From Butyricicoccus pullicaecorum (GTDB taxonomy: Bacteria > Bacillota > Clostridia > Oscillospirales > Butyricicoccaceae), in NCBI GenBank assembly GCA_018366195.1, contig JAGZIN010000006.1:1-64000 (forward strand): 64,000 nt of DNA. The letters are read 5' to 3'. Below the pieces are notes generated by a model. It saw nothing but the letters and a program-made list of their open reading frames with translations. It did no database searches and was not told where the DNA came from. Numbering within the stretch: position 1 is the stretch's first letter; every line of letters starts with the position of its first letter. Made by a program: the position numbers and the translations under genes. This document shows, in pieces, positions 42,371 through 51,808 of this stretch.

Positions 42371-43276
42371 ATGAAACACTTACTCAAGCTGCTCGACCTT
42401 TCCGCTGAGGAAATCATCTCAATCCTCGACCTTGCTGACCAGCTCAAATATGAAAAAAAGAATGGCATTGCACACCCACTGCTTGCCGGAAAATCACTGG
42501 GTATGATTTTTCAAAAATCCTCGACCCGTACCCGTGTTTCCTTTGAAACAGGTATGTATCAGTTGGGTGGTCAGGCACTGTTCCTGTCCTCTCGTGACCT
42601 GCAAATTGGACGCGGCGAACCGGTACAGGATACCGCCCGTGTCCTCTCCCGCTATCTGGACGGCATTATGATTCGTACCTTTGCACAGAAAGAGGTAGAG
42701 GACCTTGCTGCATACGGCTCCATTCCCATCATCAATGGACTGACCGATTTTGCACACCCCTGTCAGGTGCTGGCAGACCTGATGACCATTCGGGAAAAAT
42801 ATGCTTCTCTTGATGGGATTCATCTTGCCTATATCGGAGACGGCAACAACATGACAAACTCCCTGATTGTCGGCGGACTCAAGACCGGCATGAAAATTTC
42901 TGTTGCCTGTCCAGAGGGCTATCAGCCTGACCCCATCGTGCTGGAATTTGCAAAGGACAATCCAAACTTCACCTTGACGACCGACCCCATGCAGGCGGCG
43001 CAAAATGCAGATGTCGTCTATACCGATACATGGGCTTCCATGGGGCAGGAAAGCGAAAAGGAAGAACGTGCACGGATTTTCAAGGGCTATCAAATCAACG
43101 ATACCCTGATGTCCGCCGCACGCGAAGGCGCTATGGTGCTGCACTGTCTGCCTGCATACCGCGGGCAGGAAATCACAGCCGAAGTATTTGAAGCACATGC
43201 AGACGAGCTGTTCGAAGAAGCAGAAAACCGCCTGCACGCACAAAAGGCAGTGCTTGTAAAGCTGTTGGGCGCATAA
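42371..43276 (+). CDS. argF: Ornithine carbamoyltransferase
   Basis: A 301-residue anabolic OTCase. The carbamoyl phosphate site is FQKSSTRTRVSFE near residue 46, with HPCQVLADLMT near 135 and the ornithine-loop HCLPAYRG near 260. AAAGGATT precedes the ATG. It is the last gene of the arg operon and is followed by a strong terminator. Confidence 0.97.
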   Translation: MKHLLKLLDLSAEEIISILDLADQLKYEKKNGIAHPLLAGKSLGMIFQKSSTRTRVSFETGMYQLGGQALFLSSRDLQIGRGEPVQDTARVLSRYLDGIMIRTFAQKEVEDLAAYGSIPIINGLTDFAHPCQVLADLMTIREKYASLDGIHLAYIGDGNNMTNSLIVGGLKTGMKISVACPEGYQPDPIVLEFAKDNPNFTLTTDPMQAAQNADVVYTDTWASMGQESEKEERARIFKGYQINDTLMSAAREGAMVLHCLPAYRGQEITAEVFEAHADELFEEAENRLHAQKAVLVKLLGA

Positions 43277-43302
43277 TACGTGGATTCATCAAATTTCAAA
43301 AC

Positions 43303-43342
43303 AAAAAGCTGTTCTCGGAAAATATCCTTGAACAGCTTTTTT
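43303..43342. terminator. Convergent terminator between argF and corA
   Basis: AAAAAGCTGTTC (43303-43314) pairs with GAACAGCTTTTT, with T-runs on both strands. Confidence 0.88.
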
Positions 43343-43343
43343 G

Positions 43344-44288
43344 TTACAGCAAATTTTTGCGTTTCATAAAAATCCATGCACCGATACAGCCAATCACTGC
43401 AATAATCACAGGAACCCACCACCATGAGGCAAGCGGAAGCTGATTTCCCAAAATATTCATGCCATAAAAACCGAATATGATATTCGGAATGGTCATAAAA
43501 ATGGTGATAATCGTCAGAACCTTCATAATGCTGTTCATATCATTGGATACAACCGAAGAATAGGCTTCTCTTGTACCATTGACGATGCTGGAATAAATCG
43601 TTGCCATCTCATTTGCCTGACGAATCTCAATGAGTGCATCTTCCAACAAGTCACGGTCGTCCTCATACAGCTTGAGGATACGTCCACGCAGCACCTTTTC
43701 CATCGTGACCTCATTGGACTTGAGCGATGCCGAAAAATAGACCAGCGACTTGGACAAGCCCAGCAAACGAAACAGCTCTTCATTTTTCAGAGATTCATAT
43801 AAATGATTCTCAATATGGGTAAAATCCCGCTCAATCATACGCAGATTGCGCAGGAATAATCCGGCTACACGCAGCAGAATCTGGAGCACCAGTCTGGTAC
43901 GAAGCGCCGTATGAATATCGCGCACCTTATTCTGTGCGATTCCGCGCAAAACCGCTGTATCCTGCAAACAAATTGTGATGACTGTGCTCGGAAGCACTAC
44001 AATGCCCATAGGCAGGGTTCCAAAAATCTTGGACTCGTCCTGCTCAACATTACTTTCCTCGATGGTTGGAATATCGACAATCAGCAGGGTCTGTTCTTCC
44101 TCCACCTCGACACGGGAGCTTTCCTCTGGGTCGAGTGCTGCACGCAGAAAATCCTCCTCCACACCATGATTGTCTAAAATACATCGAATCTCCTCTGACG
44201 AGGGGCGTACCAAATTAATCCAGCAGCCGGTTTCAAAGGCTGGAATTTGCACCACACGCCCTGCGTCAGACTTGAAATATTCAATCAT
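43344..44288 (-). CDS. corA: CorA-family magnesium/divalent cation channel
   Basis: A 314-residue protein. The long cytoplasmic funnel (about 1-250) ends in two membrane helices; the first is followed by the signature FYGMNILGNQLPLA near 280. The motif YGMN is invariant in CorA. The last helix ends with the basic tail MKRKNLL. The ATG at 44288 has AAAGGCGG 7 nt upstream. It follows ftsZ but a terminator lies between. The 130-bp leader holds a five-codon open frame behind AAGGAAG (near 44370-44385), of unknown meaning. Confidence 0.94.
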   Translation of the reverse strand: MIEYFKSDAGRVVQIPAFETGCWINLVRPSSEEIRCILDNHGVEEDFLRAALDPEESSRVEVEEEQTLLIVDIPTIEESNVEQDESKIFGTLPMGIVVLPSTVITICLQDTAVLRGIAQNKVRDIHTALRTRLVLQILLRVAGLFLRNLRMIERDFTHIENHLYESLKNEELFRLLGLSKSLVYFSASLKSNEVTMEKVLRGRILKLYEDDRDLLEDALIEIRQANEMATIYSSIVNGTREAYSSVVSNDMNSIMKVLTIITIFMTIPNIIFGFYGMNILGNQLPLASWWWVPVIIAVIGCIGAWIFMKRKNLL

Positions 44289-44420
44289 AAGCAAACCGCC
44301 TTTCTGCAGCGGTCAGCTCAAATCCATGACACGCTGCAAACCATATTCCCGTTTTCGACTCGGTTCAGGGCTCACAGCCCATCACTTCCTTTCTGATATC
44401 TGACAGATTTATGACGTGGC

Positions 44421-44449
44421 AAAAACAGCCCTGCTTCAGGGCTGTTTTT
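44421..44449 (-). terminator. Terminator of ftsZ
   Basis: AAAAACAGCCCTG/CAGGGCTGTTTTT, 13 bp with a 3-nt loop. Confidence 0.93.
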
Positions 44450-44473
44450 ACACGCACAAAATCGTGTATTTTT

Positions 44474-45652
44474 TTAATTGTTGTGATTAAAGATATCAAT
44501 GATTGCCTTAAAGGCATCATCTTCGATTTCTGCCTGTGTGGGGTGTGACATCTGTTGGGTATCCTGAGATACCTGCTGTTCTGCCTGCTGTGCGCGGAAA
44601 GGCGTTTGGAAGCCGCTCTGTGCTGCTCCAGCGGACACATTCTGTTGCCCGACAGGGGGTACGGCCTTGCCGTCTGGACCCTTTGCAGATTCTGGTACAT
44701 TGTCAAAGCCGGTTGCAATGACAACCACACGCAGTTCATCATCCAAATCCTCATCAATGGACGCACCGAAGATAATATGGGCATCTGGGTGCGCAGCAGC
44801 CTGCACCATACCTGCTGCTGTCTCGATTTCCTCCAGACCAATATCCGCAGAGCCACTAATCGAAAGAATGATACCACGCGCATTGTCGATTGAGGTTTCG
44901 AGCAGCGGGCTGGAAATTGCCATCTGTGCTGCCTCAGAAGCCTTATCCTTGCCCGTTGCTGCACCCGTACCGATATGTGCAAATCCGGCGTCCTTCATCA
45001 CCGAGGTTACGTCTGCAAAGTCCAGATTGATAAAGCCGGGTACCGTAATCAGCTCAGAAATATTTGCAACTGCCTGACGCAGAACATTATCTGCAATCTC
45101 AAACGCATTCTTAAAGGTGATTTTTTGTTCAGAAACAAACTTGAGGCGTTCATTTGGGATAATAACCAGAGAATCGACATTCTCACGCATATTTTCGATA
45201 CCATAAAGCGCCTGCTCCAAGCGCTTTTTGCCTTCAAACGCAAAGGGACGTGTGACAACACCAATGGTCAGCATACCCATAGAACGCGCAATCTCGGCAA
45301 CGACCGGCGCTGCACCAGTTCCTGTACCGCCGCCCATACCGGCAGTAATAAACACCATATGTGCACCTTCCAGCGCAGAGGCAATTTCGTCCTTGCTTTC
45401 CTCCGCTGCCTTCTGACCACGCATGGGATCAGAACCTGCTCCCTGTCCCTTTGTAATCTTCTCTCCGATTTGGATCTTAGTCGGTGCAGAAGAATATTGC
45501 AGTGCCTGCTTGTCCGTATTGATAGCGATGAATTCTACGCCTTGTATCCCATTAGAAATCATGCGGTTTACAGCATTATTGCCGCCGCCGCCAATACCAA
45601 CTACTTTAATATTGACTACATTATCAAGTCCTGCTTCAAACTGAAATCCCAT
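44474..45652 (-). CDS. ftsZ: Cell division GTPase FtsZ
   Basis: A 392-residue tubulin homologue that forms the division ring. The nucleotide loop IGVGG-type run appears as [15 protein letters not shown] near residue 17, and the tubulin signature as [17 protein letters not shown] near 105. The T7-loop region [11 protein letters not shown] is intact. After a Gln-rich linker the protein ends [13 protein letters not shown]. This lacks the IPxFLR-type end that usually binds FtsA/SepF, so partner binding may differ. GGAGG lies 8 nt before the ATG at 45652; upstream codons are not used. A promoter in the 197-bp gap after ftsQ may drive it separately. Confidence 0.97.
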   Translation of the reverse strand: MGFQFEAGLDNVVNIKVVGIGGGGNNAVNRMISNGIQGVEFIAINTDKQALQYSSAPTKIQIGEKITKGQGAGSDPMRGQKAAEESKDEIASALEGAHMVFITAGMGGGTGTGAAPVVAEIARSMGMLTIGVVTRPFAFEGKKRLEQALYGIENMRENVDSLVIIPNERLKFVSEQKITFKNAFEIADNVLRQAVANISELITVPGFINLDFADVTSVMKDAGFAHIGTGAATGKDKASEAAQMAISSPLLETSIDNARGIILSISGSADIGLEEIETAAGMVQAAAHPDAHIIFGASIDEDLDDELRVVVIATGFDNVPESAKGPDGKAVPPVGQQNVSAGAAQSGFQTPFRAQQAEQQVSQDTQQMSHPTQAEIEDDAFKAIIDIFNHNN

Positions 45653-45763
45653 TTTGCCGTCCTCCGTATGTGTATTCGAAAAATTTTCCTTAGTTCCATA
45701 TCTTGAAATCTGAATCGATTGCACAGTTTCTTAAAAAGAAGCGCACTGCCCCCATTTCTTTTC

Positions 45764-45792
45764 ATTTTACCGCTTTTCCGGCTATTTGGCAA
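45764..45792 (-). promoter_or_regulatory. Candidate ftsZ promoter (TTGCCA-17-TAAAAT)
   Basis: On the minus strand TTGCCA and TAAAAT are 17 bp apart in the ftsQ-ftsZ gap. Confidence 0.55.
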
Positions 45793-45849
45793 GATGTTGC
45801 CGCTCACTTTGTGAAAAAAACTTACTTTTCCACACGACAGCATCAGACA

Positions 45850-47001
45850 TTATTCGCCAGATTCTTCTGTGTCCGCAGAATCCTCCTGCTTCTGTATGGT
45901 TTGATTGTATATCCGTTCAATATCCATCTGTCCACGCGCAGTCTTGAGTACATCTATGGCGGACAAATTGGTATTTGTAATGGCACGGTCCCCCAATGCA
46001 AGGTTGATAGAGCCTCGATCGGACGGGGTAAACTGATCCCCCTGAATGAGGGCATCGAGAATGGCGAGCTTGCGCGGCAGCTCGCCGGTGTCCCCCACAC
46101 AGACGGCAAATCGTTCCTCATACAAAAACCAGATATTATCGGAATCCTGCAAATTATACAGCGTTGCTTTGCCGGCAAGTCCGGCCGTATCGAGTGCATT
46201 GGCAAGTATTTTCAAGTCCTCCACGGCCTGTATATTGTCGGCTGTCAGGGTTTGTCCTGCTTCTGCGCCGCTTGTGCGGATTCCCATGACCTGTGCAATC
46301 CCATTGGCTCCGCTCTGGTCGGTTCGCTCCAGTACCCGACAATTCTTATCCAGCACAAACCAGCCACCCTGAATTCCATTGACTGCTGCAATAGGCTTTG
46401 CCTCTTTGATATGTACAATGAGCTGATTCGGCATATCTCGTTCAATCCAAACACTTTCAAAATAAGGATACTGTGCCTGCAGCCGCTTCTCTGCGCCCTT
46501 TCTATCACAAAAAAAGAGATTGTCTCCCTGCTGTATCCCCAAAGCCTGCTCAATCTCATCGGCAGCATAGCGTGACAAGCCTTCTATTGCAATGGATTCC
46601 ACTTGAAAGAAGGTCGTAAGCGCCAAAATGCCGCACACAAGGCTGAGAAAGACTGCCACCCATTTATACATTCGAGCACGTCTTTCCTTGCGCTTTATGA
46701 CCTTACGCAAATGCAGCGAGCGTTCCCGCTCTGTTCGTCCGGGCGCCATTGGTCTGCGGCTGTTCTGCGGCTGCTGAGTCGGTGTCATTCGGGTTGTCTG
46801 ACTCTGCGAGCCCGCTTTTCGCCTTTGCTCTGCCTGCGCCTGTCTAACCCGCTCCTGTCTGCCAGTATTCTGGGAACGCTGCACAGCGGATTCCTGCTGA
46901 CCCGCACTGCTTCCTTCCTCTGGGGCAGCAAAACGATCCAGACCGGTCCGCGCCTGACGGGCGGACCGACCAGAATCTGTATGCACTTGCCGTTTTGCCA
47001 T
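45850..47001 (-). CDS. ftsQ: Cell division protein FtsQ/DivIB
   Basis: A 383-residue divisome protein. A long, Gln/Arg-rich cytoplasmic part (about 1-105) precedes one membrane helix (MYKWVAVFLSLVCGILALTT). The POTRA domain follows (VESIAIEGLSRYAADEIEQA, LIVHIKEAKPIAAV), then the beta domain. The C-terminus is acidic. The ATG at 47001 has GAGG upstream; an in-frame TTG two codons earlier is possible. It lies 23 bp after murG, the usual dcw place. Confidence 0.92.
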   Translation of the reverse strand: MAKRQVHTDSGRSARQARTGLDRFAAPEEGSSAGQQESAVQRSQNTGRQERVRQAQAEQRRKAGSQSQTTRMTPTQQPQNSRRPMAPGRTERERSLHLRKVIKRKERRARMYKWVAVFLSLVCGILALTTFFQVESIAIEGLSRYAADEIEQALGIQQGDNLFFCDRKGAEKRLQAQYPYFESVWIERDMPNQLIVHIKEAKPIAAVNGIQGGWFVLDKNCRVLERTDQSGANGIAQVMGIRTSGAEAGQTLTADNIQAVEDLKILANALDTAGLAGKATLYNLQDSDNIWFLYEERFAVCVGDTGELPRKLAILDALIQGDQFTPSDRGSINLALGDRAITNTNLSAIDVLKTARGQMDIERIYNQTIQKQEDSADTEESGE

Positions 47002-47024
47002 ATTCAAACCTCACTGTTTCCGAA

Positions 47025-48149
47025 TCACTGGGGCAGAACGGTTAAAATCTCTTGATAAATCTTTTCTCCTGCGTCCAGCTGTGCCAGCTTTGCCGCTGCC
47101 TTTCCCATGGCTTCCCGCTTTCTGTCATCTGCCAGCAGCCGTTCCGTCATGCTGAGCAGCTTTTCCGGCTTCGCTTCCTGCTCCAAAAGCACCTCACATG
47201 CCCCGGCATGCTCCAAAGCCCTTGCATTCTTTTCCTGATGATTTTCTGCAACATAAGGAGAGGGCACCATAATCGAAGCCCGTCCCAACGCACACAATTC
47301 TCCAATCGTTGCTGCTCCGGCACGGCAAATCACCAAATCCGCTGCCGCCATATAAGAAGCCATATCATAAATATATTCCGTGATTTCAACGGTACTGCCC
47401 TCTAAGACAGCCCCTCGCTCTCTTGCCATCTTTGGCAGCCATTGGAATGCCGCCGAGCCGGTTGCATGGATATGATGAAACGTGGTTCCCTTTTTGGTTT
47501 CCAACGCCAGCATACCTGCCATGTGCTCGTTCATATACTTTGCGCCCATCGAGCCCCAAAAGGACACCACAAACTTATCTTCCGGACGAAGCTTCAGCTT
47601 TTCACGTGCTTTTTCCCGCTCTGCAAATACAATCTCACCACGCACAGGGGAGCCTGTCAAAACAACCTTATCGCCTCCGCCGACCAGTTCCCGCGCCTCC
47701 TCAAAGCAAATCAGTACCTTATCCGCTTTTTTTGCCAGCATCTTCGTCGTAATGCCGGGATATGCATTGACCTCCAGCAGTACGGTGGGAATTCCGAGCT
47801 TTTGCGCAGCAGATACAATCGGGAAGGAAGCATATCCGCCGCAGCCAATCACGACATCGGGCTTCGCCTGCCGCAGCAGTTTTTTTGCCGTGCCAATGGA
47901 AGCCGCTGCCAACCGCAATGCATTGAGATTGTGTCCAATTGCAGCCGGACTCAGGGCGCGGCGCAGTCCCACAATTTCTATCGTGTCGAGCGGGTATCCC
48001 TCACGCGGTACCAACCGTGACTCAATCCCGCGGCTGGTACCTGCAAAGCGTACCTCCATATCCGAGCGTTTGCTTTCAAAATAGCGTGCAATGGCAAGCC
48101 CCGGTGTTACATGACCGCCTGTGCCGCCGCCAGTAATATACAGCTTCAT
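47025..48149 (-). CDS. murG: UDP-GlcNAc:lipid I N-acetylglucosaminyltransferase
   Basis: A 374-residue GT28 enzyme that makes lipid II at the inner face of the membrane. The first G-loop is ITGGGTGGHVTPGLAI (residues 4-19), the second region reads VVSFWGSMGAKYMNE, and the nucleotide-sugar site is ICRAGAATIGELCALG near 285. In most MurG the run is GGSQGA; here it is WGSMGA. The ATG at 48149 has GGGAGAG upstream and lies 11 bp after the ftsW stop. Confidence 0.96.
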   Translation of the reverse strand: MKLYITGGGTGGHVTPGLAIARYFESKRSDMEVRFAGTSRGIESRLVPREGYPLDTIEIVGLRRALSPAAIGHNLNALRLAAASIGTAKKLLRQAKPDVVIGCGGYASFPIVSAAQKLGIPTVLLEVNAYPGITTKMLAKKADKVLICFEEARELVGGGDKVVLTGSPVRGEIVFAEREKAREKLKLRPEDKFVVSFWGSMGAKYMNEHMAGMLALETKKGTTFHHIHATGSAAFQWLPKMARERGAVLEGSTVEITEYIYDMASYMAAADLVICRAGAATIGELCALGRASIMVPSPYVAENHQEKNARALEHAGACEVLLEQEAKPEKLLSMTERLLADDRKREAMGKAAAKLAQLDAGEKIYQEILTVLPQ

Positions 48150-48160
48150 AAATACTCTCC

Positions 48161-49333
48161 CTAGCCCCTGCGTTTTTCGCTGGGCAGCATATTGCGTGAA
48201 ATATTCAAAAGGATACCCATTTCGCCCATCTGCATGATAAGTGCCGTGCCGCCATAGCTGAAGAACGGCAAGGAGGCACCTGTGACAGGAAACAATCCCG
48301 TGACAACCCAAAGATTTACCACAGTCTGAATTGCCAGCTTGGTTGCAATGCCGGTTGCTATCAGACATCCCATTTTATCCGGTGCATGAAAGGCAACATA
48401 ATAACAGCGATAAATTAAGAAGGCAAACAGAAGAATCACAATGATTGCCCCAATAAATCCCATTTCCTCACACCACGCAGAAAAAATAAAATCATTCTGC
48501 GGTTCTGGTAAGTATAGATGTTTTTGGAGTCCCTGACCCAATCCACGCCCCCACAGACCGCCGGAGCCAATTGCAATTTGACTGTTGCCACCCTGCCAGC
48601 CATCGTGTCGAAAAATTTCAGCGGTTGCAAACGGGTCAAGCCAAGATTGAATCCGGGCATTTGCATAGCCCTGTGTCGTAATATACCAAGTACCCGCTGC
48701 GCCAAGAACCACGCCCAGCGGAATAAAATACCACACCTTCATGCCTGCTACAATCAAAATCGCAAGCCCAATGCCAAAGATAATAATGGTTGCTGATAAA
48801 TGCGGTTCCAGATACAAAAGCCATGCAATCGCCATCAATGCACCAAAGAACGGCAGATTTCCTCGAATTTCCCGCACAGTATCTCCCATCTTCACTGCAT
48901 AATAGGAAAACGAAATGATAACTGAGAGCTTCATCAGCTCAGAGGGCTGAAACTCACCCAAAATCGGTAAATTAATCCAGCGTCGGGCGCCATTGTGCAC
49001 CACACCAATAAACGGAACCAGAATCAGCAAGACCAGACAAACGAGAAAAAATGGCTTTTGGAAGCGCAGATAAACATGATAATTTACATTGGACACCACA
49101 AGCATGCCGACAAAGCCCAAAATAGCATACAGCCCTTGCCTTGTGATGAAATACATGCCATTATCAAATTTGCTGATTGCCGTGGGATAGCTTGCGGAAA
49201 ACAGCGCAATCAGTCCAACAGCTAACAGCAGTATGATTCCAAGCAGGGTACTGCTGTCCAGCCGCTGCGTGCGCGGCGCAATATGCTGCGGCTGCTGTTT
49301 CACCCGCTTGTTCTGGGGTGTTGCGATATTCAT
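48161..49333 (-). CDS. ftsW: Peptidoglycan glycosyltransferase FtsW (SEDS family)
   Basis: A 390-residue SEDS polymerase with ten membrane segments. GARRWINLPILGEFQPSEL near 113, PHLSATIIIF, NDFIFSAWCEEMGFIGA and FPVTGASLPFFSYGGTALI are diagnostic. It polymerises lipid II at the septum together with the class B PBP. AAAGGAG precedes the ATG. SpoVE, the sporulation paralogue, is an alternative, but the dcw position favours FtsW. Confidence 0.95.
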   Translation of the reverse strand: MNIATPQNKRVKQQPQHIAPRTQRLDSSTLLGIILLLAVGLIALFSASYPTAISKFDNGMYFITRQGLYAILGFVGMLVVSNVNYHVYLRFQKPFFLVCLVLLILVPFIGVVHNGARRWINLPILGEFQPSELMKLSVIISFSYYAVKMGDTVREIRGNLPFFGALMAIAWLLYLEPHLSATIIIFGIGLAILIVAGMKVWYFIPLGVVLGAAGTWYITTQGYANARIQSWLDPFATAEIFRHDGWQGGNSQIAIGSGGLWGRGLGQGLQKHLYLPEPQNDFIFSAWCEEMGFIGAIIVILLFAFLIYRCYYVAFHAPDKMGCLIATGIATKLAIQTVVNLWVVTGLFPVTGASLPFFSYGGTALIMQMGEMGILLNISRNMLPSEKRRG

Positions 49334-49367
49334 GCAGACTCCTTTCCAGCGGGCACGCAGCAGTCTA

Positions 49368-50372
49368 TTAGAGTAACCACCAAGACAATAGACACATAAT
49401 CACTGTGATTCCCGCAAATACAAACACGATTTTCTTTTCTCCCCAACCACACATTTCAAAATGGTGATGAATGGGTGCCATCTTAAACAAGCGTTTTCCA
49501 TGGCTCAGCTTAAAATAGCCGACCTGTAAAACAACAGAAATCGTTTCCATGAGATAAATCAGTCCAACCGGCAGCAAAATGAGCGGCTGACCTGCTGCAA
49601 ACGCAAGCCCTGCGACCGCGCCGCCCAAAAACAGGGAACCGGTGTCGCCCATAAATACCTTAGCCGGATTAAAATTATAAATCAAAAATGCGCAGAGAGC
49701 GCCAACCAAAGCCGCTGCAAAGACCGTTGCCCCCAAATTATGCCCCTTGTCATTGAGTGCCATGAAGAATACAGCGACCGGCAGAGTTACACTCGCCGCA
49801 AGGCCATCAATGCCATCGGTTAAATTGACTGCGTTATTTTCTGCCACGATGGTAAAGATTGCAAAAATGAGATAAACCACCCATGGCAGGGTCAGCGAAA
49901 TACCAGTACCCGGAATCGGCAGCAGGATTCCCCCGCCTTCGACCATTGGCAGATCACCCGAAAGATGCAAAAGAGATACAAAGACCGCCGCAACCACAAT
50001 TTGCAAAATCAATTTCTGTTTAGGGGTCAGTCCGGCATTTTCCTTCTTCTTGATTTTCGCCCAGTCATCTACAAAGCCAACGCAGCCATAGGCAACCGCC
50101 AAAAGCCATACGGAAAAAAAACTGCTGATTGCTGCAGCGCCGGACGAAAATACGCCTAAGAGCAGTCCGGTGATGCCCACCGCGACGGAAATGCCAATCA
50201 TAAACATAAATCCGCCCATCGTTGGGGTATACTGCTTATTCATGTGCCATTTCGGACCAATTTCGAGAATTTTTTGTCCAAATTTCTGTTTTTGCAGCCA
50301 CCGTATGAGGGGCTTACCGATGACAACTGTTACAGCAAATGCAATCACTGCTGCAATCAGAATGGTTTTCAT
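49368..50372 (-). CDS. mraY: Phospho-N-acetylmuramoyl-pentapeptide transferase
   Basis: A 334-residue, ten-helix membrane enzyme that makes lipid I. PTMGGFMFM near 50, NAVNLTDGIDGLA with the catalytic Asp pair near 180, FMGDTGSLFLGGA near 240 and HHHFEMCGW near 310 are complete. Its ATG overlaps the murF stop as ATGA. Confidence 0.97.
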   Translation of the reverse strand: MKTILIAAVIAFAVTVVIGKPLIRWLQKQKFGQKILEIGPKWHMNKQYTPTMGGFMFMIGISVAVGITGLLLGVFSSGAAAISSFFSVWLLAVAYGCVGFVDDWAKIKKKENAGLTPKQKLILQIVVAAVFVSLLHLSGDLPMVEGGGILLPIPGTGISLTLPWVVYLIFAIFTIVAENNAVNLTDGIDGLAASVTLPVAVFFMALNDKGHNLGATVFAAALVGALCAFLIYNFNPAKVFMGDTGSLFLGGAVAGLAFAAGQPLILLPVGLIYLMETISVVLQVGYFKLSHGKRLFKMAPIHHHFEMCGWGEKKIVFVFAGITVIMCLLSWWLL

Positions 50373-51742
50373 AATTCAACTTCCTCCCCAAGGAACAATT
50401 TCAAAACATTCTCCATTTGCATAGAGCGGCTTCCCTTAAACAGCAGAACATCGCCTGACTGAGTCAGCGTTCGGAGTGCAGCAGCAAGCGTCTCGTGGCT
50501 GTCAAATCCCCAAATATTCGCTTCGTCCATGCCAGCCGCCTGTGCCCCTTCCCGCAGGTATTCTGTATTTTCTCCATAGGTCAGGAGCATATCTGCATAC
50601 GCTGCTGCTGCGCGGCCTGCGCGCCGATGCCCCTCCGCCGCGTAGTCTCCAAGCTCTCCCATGCCGCCAAGTACAGCGATGTGGCGTGTGCCCTCCATCT
50701 CAGACATTGCCCGAAGTGCCGCCTCCATGGAGTCCGGACTTGCATTATAGCAATCCTCATAGATGGTAAAGCCGTTTTTCTCGTAGCATTTTTCACGCAT
50801 TCCCACCGGACGGTATGCAGCCAAACCAGACGCAATCTCCTCGCCGTCCAATCCCAAAAGCCAGCCACAGGCTGCTGCTGCCAGTACATTCGTCACGTTA
50901 TGTGTGCCCTGAGAAGCCACGGAAACCCTCTGAGTTCCCTCTGGCATGATAATGGTAAACTGCAATCGCCCCTCTTTGCAGGAAATCTCCTGTGCACGAA
51001 ACATACATTCTGGATTTTGTGCGCCAAACCACACAACCCTTCCAAACAGCTGGTCACGCTGCTCCCACAGGAGCGGTTCATCGCCATTGAGAACCGCAAT
51101 GCCGCCGCGGGCTGCAAGCCCTTCCAAAATTTCCATCTTTGCACGGCAAATCCCTTCTCTCGAGCCAAGAAACTCGATATGAGAGGTTCCAATCATGGTA
51201 ATGACTGCCAGATTTGGCTGCCCACAGGCTGCCATGGCTGCAATTTCCCCAAAGCCGGACATTCCCATTTCAAAGACAACTGCTTCCGTCTCATGGGTCA
51301 TCTCTAAGGCTGTAAAGGGCATGCCAATGGTATTATTGAGATTGCCCTGTGTTTTCAGGGTCTGATAGCGCTCAGACAACACTGCCGCAATCATCTCTTT
51401 GGTTGTCGTTTTGCCAACGGAACCTGTGACAGCGACCACCGGACAGTCAAACTGCATACGGTATCCCCCTGCCAAATCCAAGAGTGCCTGTCGTGTGTCC
51501 TGCACATAGAGCGCCGGTATCGGATAGGTTTCCTCTTTTCGGTGTGTGAGTACCGCTGCTGCACCATGCTCCACCGCCTGCTCTATAAAATCATGTCCGT
51601 CAAATCGTTCTCCCTGAATTGCGACAAACAAACTTCCCGGCTGTGCCTCACGCGCATCTCGTACAACCTTTGTAATGGTCGCGTCTGCCGTACAGATGCC
51701 TTTTGTCCATGTGGCTGCCTGAGAGAGGGTAAATGGCTCCAT
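50369..51742 (-). CDS. murF: UDP-MurNAc-tripeptide:D-Ala-D-Ala ligase
   Basis: A 457-residue Mur ligase. The ATP loop is VAVTGSVGKTTTKEMIA near 105, and EMGMSGFGEI and YEDCYNASPDSMEAAL with the metal-binding Asn follow. The ATG at 51742 has AGAAGGGAAG upstream; the frame opens 18 codons earlier inside the gap after murE. It overlaps mraY by 4 bp. Confidence 0.96.
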   Translation of the reverse strand: MEPFTLSQAATWTKGICTADATITKVVRDAREAQPGSLFVAIQGERFDGHDFIEQAVEHGAAAVLTHRKEETYPIPALYVQDTRQALLDLAGGYRMQFDCPVVAVTGSVGKTTTKEMIAAVLSERYQTLKTQGNLNNTIGMPFTALEMTHETEAVVFEMGMSGFGEIAAMAACGQPNLAVITMIGTSHIEFLGSREGICRAKMEILEGLAARGGIAVLNGDEPLLWEQRDQLFGRVVWFGAQNPECMFRAQEISCKEGRLQFTIIMPEGTQRVSVASQGTHNVTNVLAAAACGWLLGLDGEEIASGLAAYRPVGMREKCYEKNGFTIYEDCYNASPDSMEAALRAMSEMEGTRHIAVLGGMGELGDYAAEGHRRAGRAAAAYADMLLTYGENTEYLREGAQAAGMDEANIWGFDSHETLAAALRTLTQSGDVLLFKGSRSMQMENVLKLFLGEEVEL

Positions 51743-51808
51743 AAATGACTTCCCTTCTATCTCTGTTTTCAGCAAGCTTACAGCCTTTACAGGCATGCGG
51801 TACCGCTG

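Noticed and set aside
44365..44982. 205-codon minus-strand frame overlapping the ftsZ 3' end
   Set aside because: Out-of-frame shadow of ftsZ that also runs through its terminator.
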